Assembly: GCA_029339505.1 (NCBI GenBank)
Contig: JAQISU010000164.1
Coordinates: 124,001 to 188,000, forward strand
DNA from: Unio delphinus
Taxonomy: Eukaryota; Mollusca; Bivalvia; Unionida; Unionidae
Direction: 5' to 3'
DNA length: 64,000 nucleotides
Translations under genes and position numbers: made by a program
Part shown: piece by piece, positions 46,024 through 54,599 of the stretch
Layout: the number at the start of each line of letters is the position of its first letter
How positions within the stretch are numbered: the stretch's first letter is position 1
The notes under the pieces: generated by a model
Seen by the model: the letters and a program-made list of their open reading frames with translations, nothing else
Told to the model about the DNA's origin: nothing
The model's database searches: none

Positions 46024-47675
46024 TGTCACAGAATTAGGCGAAAATTTGAACTGATTTTTGTTGTACTTGAATTGCAAACGAAACTCACCATTTTCTTGAT
46101 TTCGTCGTACACGCATTACCTGGGGTGATTAAGTGGCGTGTAACGATTTGCATGTGCCAATTTGTAATTTACATGAAATCCGAAATACTCGTTTTACGTG
46201 GTGTACGGCAAGCTCGATGTGATTTATGTTCACCTATTGAGAGTATATAAGGTTAAGGATTTCTCATTATTATTTACGGGAACTAAAATATCTAATCAAA
46301 GGATAGATAACCTCGTCTTGCAAGTCTCCAGCCAAAGGGGTGAGTGTTAAATTTACATTTCGTTTTATTGTGAATTTTATTCAGATTATCATTTCGTATA
46401 ATGATGCTTTTATTGCAATTAAACGTGGAATATTTGGAATTACTAGTCACTTTTAGACTTTAAATACAATATCGTAATCTATGGCTTAGATTATTTTTGA
46501 GACAACTATTATTAGTCTGGTTTTGTTTATTATAGTTGATTCAGTCTGATTCCAGCTGATTCCGTCGTTGATTCCGTCGTTGATTCCGTCGTTGATACCG
46601 TAGAAGTACATCACTGATAGCGCATCTAATAACATCGTTGATACCGTCTCTGATACCGTAGCTGCTAACATAGTTGTTACATTGTTTCTGGTACCGTAGC
46701 TGCTAATAACATCGTTGATACCGTAGCTGCTAATAACATCGTTGATACCGTAGCTGTTAAACACATCTGATACCATCTTTTGATAAACGTCTTTGAAATC
46801 GTTTGATTTGTTGTGGGACATCTATTGTTTGTTCTGGAACATCTCTGTATAAATATCTGAATGTGCTTGTGCCGTTAATTTGTGCAAACGGAATTGAAGT
46901 ATCTGTCTGTGTGTCGAACTGTCTGTTCGTCAACATCTGTGTAACATGTAAATATCCGGAAAGCTAGAAGTCCGAGTGTCGGAGCTGTCTTAGAGTTGTA
47001 AAACGTCCGGGTCGACATCTAGGGTAGTGAGGAACCGTTGGTTCGGGTAGATGTTGTATGCTGTCTGAACGTATAACTGTGGTGGATCCGTGTAGGGAAA
47101 CGTCCGATAATAGTATTGGTCAACCCTCGGTTCTCGGGGAAACTGGGAGACGATTCAACTGTTGCTGAATCGTGCGGTTATACAGGGGAGACACATAGGT
47201 GTATTGAAATTGTGATATAATTTAATACATTGTTGTATTTGCATGTTTATGTCAGATCGCAATAATATTTCAAGTGATCACATAGATATAAATAAAAGCT
47301 AGCAACTTGATTGAATACAAGTATATGATCGTGCTAGTTATCGCAATCCATCGTGCGATAGATAGTTTGTCGTTTGTGTTTATTTTTTTCGTGAATCATA
47401 CTTGCATTTATTTAACTTTCGTAAAGGATTCTTGGATCTGTGTATAATCCAAGAGATCCCTTTACATTTGTGATTCCTTTTGTATTGTTATTTAATTTAT
47501 TCATGTATTGTGAATGGTTGTGAGTGTAATTGTGGGTTGAGCGCGTGAATTATTGTGTTGTTACATCTGTATTTTTTTCATTTATAATTTATTACATAAA
47601 TTTATATTTTCTTTCACAAATTGTGTTTGTATTGTTCATTTAATCCACCCTCCTCTCGGTAACAATTCTGTTACA
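46024..47675 (+). repeat. 5' LTR
   Basis: 1652 bp, long for an animal Ty3/Gypsy element. It contains a TATA box (TATATAAGG, 46244-46252), a tandem region near 46550-46760 with a 27-bp unit (GTTGATACCGTAGCTGCTAA + TAACATC) and ATTCCGTCGTTG units, and AATAAA at 47291-47296. No difference from the 3' LTR was found by eye in the lines compared, and the lengths are equal. Confidence 0.97.
46244..46252 (+). promoter_or_regulatory. Candidate TATA box of the LTR promoter
   Basis: TATATAAGG, 220 bp into the LTR; a transcription start would lie about 30 bp downstream. The same site recurs at 51223-51231 in the 3' LTR. Together with the AATAAA at 47291 it predicts an unusually long R region of about 1 kb. 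Confidence 0.5.
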
Positions 47676-47676
47676 A

Positions 47677-47694
47677 TGGTGTCAGAAGTGGGAT
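47677..47694 (+). promoter_or_regulatory. Primer-binding site, tRNA-Leu type
   Basis: TGGTGTCAGAAGTGGGAT starts one base after the 5' LTR. It is complementary to the 3' end expected of a tRNA-Leu with CCA added (...CTTCTGACACCA), the usual minus-strand primer in several Ty3/Gypsy groups. Confidence 0.8.
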
Positions 47695-47888
47695 CGTTGG
47701 ATTAAGTGAACTGTCAATCATTTTTGTGAAGGTATACATTTAATGTTTATATTTGAGCGTGACCTTCTGTTAAGATAATACTCTAGTTGGAGTTTATTTT
47801 TGTTTAGTTTACCTAGGTCCGTGTGTCCAGTATAAACGTGTTTAAAGTATTGGTTTGGTTATATATCTATATTCATATTACAATTGTC

Positions 47889-50819
47889 ATGTCATCCCTT
47901 AAGGACTTGGTTGCCTTAGGCAAAGAATTTGGATATGAAGGTGAAAGCTTAAGGAAATTTATTCAAGAAGAACAAGCCCGGGAAAGGGACGAAAGGGTAA
48001 GAGCAAGGGAATTAGAAAGGGAATCCGATGAAAGGAAATGGGCCTTTGAGAGGGAAAAGATAGAATTTGAGAAGGATAAGATAGAATTAGAGAAGCAGGC
48101 TCAAAGGGAAAAGATAGAATTTGAGAAGGAAAAGATAGGATTAGAGAAGGAAAAGATAGAATTAGAGAAGCAGGCCGAAAAAGACAGGATAGAATGGGAA
48201 ATGGAAGCGGAGCAAAAGCGAATAGAGTTAGATAAACTAGCTAAAGTAGAAATGTTAGAGTTAGAAGAAAGAGCAAAACAACGGGATCATGAGCGTAAGG
48301 TAGAATTAGCGACATCTGGAAGAGAACACGATTCTGCCACTAACAAATTAAGGGGCCCCAAATTACCTCCCTTTGACGATGAAAAAGATAACATAGATAG
48401 TTATCTTCATCGGTTTGAGCGGTATGCCGAAAACCAGAAGTGGAGTCAAAATGACTGGGCGCTGCATCTGAGTGCTTTATTAAAAGGTAAAGCACTGGAT
48501 GTATACTCGCGACTTCCTAGGGACGATGTGTTTAAGTACGACGTCCTAAAGGAAGCACTTCTCAAAAGGTACGAGCTCACTGAACAAGGTTTTCGAAAAA
48601 AGTTCAGGTATAGCAAGCCCGATAAGGGAGAAACCTTTGGTCAGTTCACCGTCAGAATTGCGAACTATTTTGAGCGGTGGATTGAATGCGGCAAAGCGGT
48701 GAAAACGTTTGAAGGGTTGACTGATTTCTTGCTCAGAGATCAATTATTTAATACAGTTGGGCGAGAATTAGATCAATTTCTGAAGGAGAAAGTCTTCACA
48801 AACGTAAAAGATATGGCTAAGCAAGCCGATTTATTTGCCGAAGCTCATGGGGGAACTCAGAACGTGGTTTTAAAAGATTTTAAGTCTGGAAACCAGTCTG
48901 TAAGACCTATGCCTAGGGAGCCTGTAAAATCAGCTGAGGTAAAAAGGTCAGTTGGGAATCCAGTTTTTCAGCGTGTGCGGTGTTTCTTGTGTAATGCATT
49001 GGGTCATGTTCAAAAAGACTGTCCTAAAAGAAAGGCACTTATACATAAGGTAGCAGTGGCTATACAAAGTAAAGGTATATCCGATAACAACGTACATGTA
49101 GAACCTTGTATTCATTCACTTGGCACGTGTTTATTTCCTGAAGCGCGTGTACCAACCGCGAGAGGGTTTGTCAACGGTCGAGAAGTCGTGGTATTGCGTG
49201 ATACTGGTTGTACGAGCGTAGTGATCAAACGTAGTCTCGTGCAGGATAACCAAATGCTCGGGTGGGAATCCCCATGTATGTTACTTGATCAGACGATGGG
49301 TCGCATTCCCGTAGCAAGGATCACAGTAAAAACACCTTTCTTAACGGGAACTGTTGATGCCCTTTGTATGGACAATCCTATTTACGATCTGACGATCGGT
49401 AATGTTGAAGGTTCCCGTCTTCCAACCATGGCCGATTTTAAAATACCTTTGGCTCAGGCAGTCGAAACGCGAGCGCAAACACGGCGAGAGAAAACCGCGT
49501 TTCATAAATTAATAGTCCCTGAATCGATCTCAGGAATTTCCCGTGATGATTTCAAACAAGAGCAAGATCGTGATGAATCCATCAGAACAATTGTTGAGAA
49601 AATCACGTCCGGCGCGATTAAACATTGCAAGCGTGGGGGTAGCTCTAGATTCGTACGCAAGAACGGATTAATTCATAGGGAGTTTAGCGCTCGGGAGGGT
49701 AAGAAGTATTGGCAAGTGGTCGTACCCCAGAGATATAGATCTCAAGTACTTAGGGTGGCGCATGAGTCAAGCATGGCAGGACACCTAGGTAAGGCTAAGA
49801 CCACTAGCAGGGTAGTCGCTGAATTCTACTGGCCCGGTGTTAATGGCGATGTCACACGGTTCTGTAGGTCGTGCGACGTATGTCAGAAAACCGTTTGTAA
49901 GGGAAGGGTCACAAGGGTGCCCTTAGGACAAATGCCATTAATAGATACACCGTTTAAAAGAGTGGCAGTAGATATTGTAGGACCAATACACCCGGTTACC
50001 GAAAGAAAGAATCGGTACATACTTACTCTGGTTGATTACGCAACCAGATACCCCGAAGCCGTAGCGTTACCAACTATTGAAACGGAAAGGGTAGCTGAAG
50101 CATTAGTTGATATCTTCAGTAGGGTAGGGGTGCCAGAGGAAATCCTCACTGATTGCGGTGCCCAATTCACCTCTGACCTCATGGGTGAAATAAGTAGGCT
50201 GTTATCCATCAAACAGCTAAACACTACCCCATACCATCCGATGTGCAATGGACTGGTAGAGAAGTTTAATGGTACCCTGAAAAGCATGCTGCGAAAGATG
50301 TGCGCGGAACGTCCGCAAGACTGGGACCGTTATTTAAACGCTGTTCTGTTCGCGTACCGTGAAGTACCGCAGGAAAGTTTAGGGTTCTCACCCTTTGAAC
50401 TGTTGTATGGTAGAACGGTTCGAGGCCCGATGCGGATACTACGCGAACTATGGACTGGTGATGTCTCGAACGAGGAAATAAAAACGACTTACCAGTACGT
50501 GTTAGATCTAAGAAACAAACTTGAGAGTACATGCCAGATGGCACGTGACGAATTGATTAAATCGGGGCGCAGATATGCCAAGTATTACAACCGCAGAGCG
50601 CGTAATAGGAAATTTCTTGTGGGAGATCAGGTGCTATTGCTTCTTCCAACGAGTTCGAATAAGTTATTAGTCCAGTGGAAAGGTCCATATGAAGTTAAAG
50701 AAGTAAAAGGTGACATGGACTATAAAATTGACATGGACGGTAATGTAAAGACATTCCATGCAAACATGCTCAAGTTATACATCAAGAGACAGAGCGACAA
50801 TGTCAATAAGGGGAGTTGA
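47889..50819 (+). CDS. Gag-protease-integrase polyprotein of the LTR element, no RT
   Basis: The ORF is open from 47823, but that start is a GTG and adds a hydrophobic stretch; the ATG at 47889 (MSSLKDLVALGKEFG) gives 976 residues. In order: a highly charged Glu/Lys/Arg coiled coil (about 20-150); a Gag capsid-like region (about 160-330); a zinc knuckle Cys-X2-Cys-X4-His-X4-Cys (365-378); a retropepsin with catalytic DTG (438-440); an integrase HHCC zinc region (His at 625, Cys from 659); a DDE core with Asp695, Asp755 and Glu791 (the spacing between the last two is the standard 35); and a GPY/F-type C-terminal module (GPY at 932-934). No reverse transcriptase or RNase H lies between protease and integrase or anywhere else in the ORF. 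All visible catalytic residues are intact. Its RT would have to come from another element. Confidence 0.95.
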   Translation: MSSLKDLVALGKEFGYEGESLRKFIQEEQARERDERVRARELERESDERKWAFEREKIEFEKDKIELEKQAQREKIEFEKEKIGLEKEKIELEKQAEKDRIEWEMEAEQKRIELDKLAKVEMLELEERAKQRDHERKVELATSGREHDSATNKLRGPKLPPFDDEKDNIDSYLHRFERYAENQKWSQNDWALHLSALLKGKALDVYSRLPRDDVFKYDVLKEALLKRYELTEQGFRKKFRYSKPDKGETFGQFTVRIANYFERWIECGKAVKTFEGLTDFLLRDQLFNTVGRELDQFLKEKVFTNVKDMAKQADLFAEAHGGTQNVVLKDFKSGNQSVRPMPREPVKSAEVKRSVGNPVFQRVRCFLCNALGHVQKDCPKRKALIHKVAVAIQSKGISDNNVHVEPCIHSLGTCLFPEARVPTARGFVNGREVVVLRDTGCTSVVIKRSLVQDNQMLGWESPCMLLDQTMGRIPVARITVKTPFLTGTVDALCMDNPIYDLTIGNVEGSRLPTMADFKIPLAQAVETRAQTRREKTAFHKLIVPESISGISRDDFKQEQDRDESIRTIVEKITSGAIKHCKRGGSSRFVRKNGLIHREFSAREGKKYWQVVVPQRYRSQVLRVAHESSMAGHLGKAKTTSRVVAEFYWPGVNGDVTRFCRSCDVCQKTVCKGRVTRVPLGQMPLIDTPFKRVAVDIVGPIHPVTERKNRYILTLVDYATRYPEAVALPTIETERVAEALVDIFSRVGVPEEILTDCGAQFTSDLMGEISRLLSIKQLNTTPYHPMCNGLVEKFNGTLKSMLRKMCAERPQDWDRYLNAVLFAYREVPQESLGFSPFELLYGRTVRGPMRILRELWTGDVSNEEIKTTYQYVLDLRNKLESTCQMARDELIKSGRRYAKYYNRRARNRKFLVGDQVLLLLPTSSNKLLVQWKGPYEVKEVKGDMDYKIDMDGNVKTFHANMLKLYIKRQSDNVNKGS

Positions 50820-50853
50820 AAATATAGGCGCAGACTACTTGAGTAGGGCATGA
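50800..50853 (+). pseudogene. Remnant resembling the RNase H C-terminus
   Basis: In the +1 frame relative to the ORF this reads MSIRGVENIGADYLSRA and a stop. The N-x-G/V-A-D-x-L-S-R motif is the typical end of the Ty3/Gypsy RNase H region. It lies after integrase and overlaps the last codons of the ORF, as expected if RT and RNase H once stood downstream of integrase and were deleted. The breakpoint is near 50790-50805. Confidence 0.75.
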
Positions 50854-50989
50854 TGGGAAATTTGTATGAATTTGCCCAGTAATAAAATCCAGTTTGTAGT
50901 ATAACCAGTGTAAATGTTGTAAGATATCATCAGTAGTTATTTTTCTTCTATTCTGTGTTAGTTTTAAAAATGTGTACATTTTTATTCTT

Positions 50990-51002
50990 AGGGGGGAGGT
51001 AT
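50990..51002 (+). promoter_or_regulatory. Polypurine tract of the LTR element
   Basis: AGGGGGGAGGTAT lies directly before the 3' LTR, the expected plus-strand priming site. Confidence 0.85.
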
Positions 51003-52654
51003 TGTCACAGAATTAGGCGAAAATTTGAACTGATTTTTGTTGTACTTGAATTGCAAACGAAACTCACCATTTTCTTGATTTCGTCGTACACGCATTACCT
51101 GGGGTGATTAAGTGGCGTGTAACGATTTGCATGTGCCAATTTGTAATTTACATGAAATCCGAAATACTCGTTTTACGTGGTGTACGGCAAGCTCGATGTG
51201 ATTTATGTTCACCTATTGAGAGTATATAAGGTTAAGGATTTCTCATTATTATTTACGGGAACTAAAATATCTAATCAAAGGATAGATAACCTCGTCTTGC
51301 AAGTCTCCAGCCAAAGGGGTGAGTGTTAAATTTACATTTCGTTTTATTGTGAATTTTATTCAGATTATCATTTCGTATAATGATGCTTTTATTGCAATTA
51401 AACGTGGAATATTTGGAATTACTAGTCACTTTTAGACTTTAAATACAATATCGTAATCTATGGCTTAGATTATTTTTGAGACAACTATTATTAGTCTGGT
51501 TTTGTTTATTATAGTTGATTCAGTCTGATTCCAGCTGATTCCGTCGTTGATTCCGTCGTTGATTCCGTCGTTGATACCGTAGAAGTACATCACTGATAGC
51601 GCATCTAATAACATCGTTGATACCGTCTCTGATACCGTAGCTGCTAACATAGTTGTTACATTGTTTCTGGTACCGTAGCTGCTAATAACATCGTTGATAC
51701 CGTAGCTGCTAATAACATCGTTGATACCGTAGCTGTTAAACACATCTGATACCATCTTTTGATAAACGTCTTTGAAATCGTTTGATTTGTTGTGGGACAT
51801 CTATTGTTTGTTCTGGAACATCTCTGTATAAATATCTGAATGTGCTTGTGCCGTTAATTTGTGCAAACGGAATTGAAGTATCTGTCTGTGTGTCGAACTG
51901 TCTGTTCGTCAACATCTGTGTAACATGTAAATATCCGGAAAGCTAGAAGTCCGAGTGTCGGAGCTGTCTTAGAGTTGTAAAACGTCCGGGTCGACATCTA
52001 GGGTAGTGAGGAACCGTTGGTTCGGGTAGATGTTGTATGCTGTCTGAACGTATAACTGTGGTGGATCCGTGTAGGGAAACGTCCGATAATAGTATTGGTC
52101 AACCCTCGGTTCTCGGGGAAACTGGGAGACGATTCAACTGTTGCTGAATCGTGCGGTTATACAGGGGAGACACATAGGTGTATTGAAATTGTGATATAAT
52201 TTAATACATTGTTGTATTTGCATGTTTATGTCAGATCGCAATAATATTTCAAGTGATCACATAGATATAAATAAAAGCTAGCAACTTGATTGAATACAAG
52301 TATATGATCGTGCTAGTTATCGCAATCCATCGTGCGATAGATAGTTTGTCGTTTGTGTTTATTTTTTTCGTGAATCATACTTGCATTTATTTAACTTTCG
52401 TAAAGGATTCTTGGATCTGTGTATAATCCAAGAGATCCCTTTACATTTGTGATTCCTTTTGTATTGTTATTTAATTTATTCATGTATTGTGAATGGTTGT
52501 GAGTGTAATTGTGGGTTGAGCGCGTGAATTATTGTGTTGTTACATCTGTATTTTTTTCATTTATAATTTATTACATAAATTTATATTTTCTTTCACAAAT
52601 TGTGTTTGTATTGTTCATTTAATCCACCCTCCTCTCGGTAACAATTCTGTTACA
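51003..52654 (+). repeat. 3' LTR
   Basis: It has the same length and, as far as I can read, the same sequence as the 5' LTR at an offset of 4979 bp. It ends CTGTTACA, followed by the target duplication GCTAG. Confidence 0.97.
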
Positions 52655-52749
52655 GCTAGACATCACTAAAAACTGTGATGCTGCAGACATCATGGTGATA
52701 TGACTGAATAATTGTATAAGCTACATTAAAAATCTAAATTACATACACA
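52655..52749 (+). repeat. tRNA-derived SINE, copy 3, right part
   Basis: It starts with the duplicated GCTAG and continues ACATCACTAAAAACTGTGAT ... GGTGATATGACTGAATAATT ... ACATACACAC, the tail seen in copy 2. Confidence 0.8.
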
Positions 52750-53989
52750 CATTTTGTATTCTTTGTTATCAAATCCCTACTTTCCATGGTAGTCTTTATT
52801 TGTATCTGCCCACTGTTTACTGTCTATAATACAACAAAGTTTACAATAGCTGAGTTTTGTTCAATTCAACTCCTAAAAGCTCTATCACGAGTCCTATAGT
52901 ATAGAGCATTCAGAATGAACAACTTTGAAAGTGCTTATGTACCAGTAGCCTGGAAGAGTATTTATCTATTGATGTGCTAATAGTATTGACGTATCACAAT
53001 GATATAATCCAAAGTGTCCTTAAACAAATTCACAATTATTTTTAAAAAATGTATTAGTCCTAAATCAATGAGCACTTTGTAATGCCAATGAAAAATTTTA
53101 ATAAATTGAATCCTCTCAAGTGAATACAACTAAAATTATTCCAATAAGACTGATGTTGAGACATGGAACAAAATAATTATGTTTACTTAAAATTTATATA
53201 CAGCAGTAAAAGAAAGAAAAAAACACAGAGAAAATAATCTAAATAAATGCATACTGGACATTTTGTTCAATATTTTTGTACAGTCTATAAAATCACAGAA
53301 ACTGAAAAACCAAACCAATTACAGAGAAATAAGTTAAAATTTGGATAAAATTCCAGTGAATGTCTCGATATGGATTATCAAATATTGTCAGAGCCGGGTG
53401 ACTATTCCAAACAGCCAGTTAAAATATTATATTGCATCAGCATTCACAAATCTGTGCAGATATCATTCAGTTATGGTTAAAAAATCTATTAATAAATAGT
53501 GTACCAGTAAGTAATTTCAATCAACAATTTGAAATAATGTTTTAAATAAATATTTGCTAACTCGTGTGCACATAAAACACGCTTTAGAATAGTACCTAAC
53601 AAGTTTGTAAAAGTAATCACAACAGACTAATGGCCCTTTTAACGAAAATGAAATTCCAAGCATGTGCATTTTGTGTATGGCAAAAAACGCAAGAAAAAGT
53701 GAATTTATAAAGCAACTACAATAACCAACTACATGCAAACTTTGCCTTCAAGAAACAAAACATTCCGCAAAAAGGTGTCTATTCTTGGATTCAACAATCC
53801 CGAGAATGATGATATCTGACAAATAAAAAGAATAAATGAGAAATGGAATATGTAATATATACATTAAGACATGTATACAATGTGAAACAAAATTTCTTGA
53901 TATTCCAAGTTAAAGAAATAATTGTATTTTATAGATATGATGTGACATTATAATTTAGACAGGCATCAACTTGAATAATCATTTTATTT
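52750..53989. other. Intergenic AT-rich DNA
   Basis: No gene is recognised. 53379-53640 is similar to 57505-57755 (a dispersed duplication). Confidence 0.45.
53379..53640 (+). repeat. Dispersed duplication, copy 1
   Basis: It shares ATATTGTCAGA, TATTCCAAACAGCCAG, GATATCATTCAG, TTTGCTAA-type and AATAGTACC...AGTAATC...CAGACTAA blocks in the same order as 57485-57760. Moderately diverged; no coding frame is shared. Confidence 0.65.
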
Positions 53990-54565
53990 ACATGTCCCTC
54001 TTCTTGACAATGCAATGACGTAGTCGATGAGGTGCCAGTGCTAAGAGCGAGGGTGTATCCATGACGTCCTGTCAAGGGTAGGGAGGTGGAAGACTGGATT
54101 GGTGATCAGCAGTTCATGCTCGGCGCAAGTCTGGAGTAAAAAGAGACAGTTGCTGTTACAGTGACCCACTCTGTGCTTTCCTAGCACTCCACCCCAGGCA
54201 ACGTGATCACAGCCTACGTTTGCATTGAGATCACCAAGAATGACGAGCTTCTCTGCCATTGGAACATCAGCTATGACGGAATCAAGATCATCATAGAACT
54301 TGACCTTGACATCATCTCGGTTGGTCATGGTTGGAGCATAGCAACTGATGATGGTAAGGAGTTTTTTTCCAGACAAGAGGGTGAGTTTTATGGTCATGAG
54401 TCTGTCGTTTACTCCATTCGGAGGTCCAGCCAATATGCCAATCAGTGCTATTTTTACTGCAAAGCCGAGACCAGCCTCACCGCGTTCTTCACTTCCTCGG
54501 CCGCTCCGAAAAAAAAGTGTTTCCAGGGCCCTTTCAGAGTTCACCTTCTCCTCGAGAAAATACTC
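53990..54565 (-). pseudogene. LINE endonuclease (APE-type) fragment
   Basis: On the minus strand it reads FRSGRGSEERGEAGLGFAVK, then GVNDRLMTIKLTLLSGKKLL, SCYAPTMTNRDD, LGDLNANVGCDHVAW (with the catalytic Asp/Asn of GDxN), CAEHELLITNPVFHLPT and SWIHPRS. A TAG follows and the match resumes with HWHLIDYVIAL. This is the endonuclease of an RTE-like LINE of the kind often annotated as craniofacial development protein 2-like. RT is absent, so the copy is dead. Confidence 0.85.
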
Positions 54566-54599
54566 AAACATTGACTGCAACATTAGGTGCAAAATTACT

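Larger units (their letters stand above)
46024..52654 (+). mobile_element. LTR retrotransposon (Ty3/Gypsy type) encoding Gag-PR-IN without RT
   Basis: Two 1652-bp LTRs (46024-47675 and 51003-52654) start TGTCACAG and end CTGTTACA. The 5-bp target duplication GCTAG lies at 46019-46023 and 52655-52659. The internal region is only 3327 bp: primer site, one long ORF, an RNase H scrap and a polypurine tract. LTR identity, intact ORF and perfect duplication indicate a very young insertion. With no RT or RNase H it must be nonautonomous, or was disabled by a deletion in this copy. It interrupts a SINE. Confidence 0.97.

Noticed and set aside
46486..46821. 111-codon minus-strand frame in both LTRs
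   Set aside because: It is produced by the LTR tandem repeats (GIND and YGINDVISS repeats) and is present twice only because the LTRs are duplicated. No recognisable protein.
47823..47888. N-terminal extension of the retrotransposon ORF with a hydrophobic stretch
   Set aside because: The upstream start is a GTG, not an ATG, and the hydrophobic residues are unlike the Gag that follows. The ATG at 47889 is the better start; the upstream part is probably leader.
46024..52654. Reading the LTR element as an endogenous retrovirus
   Set aside because: No envelope frame follows integrase (only 183 bp remain before the 3' LTR), and the Gag zinc knuckle, primer site and integrase type fit a Ty3/Gypsy retrotransposon.
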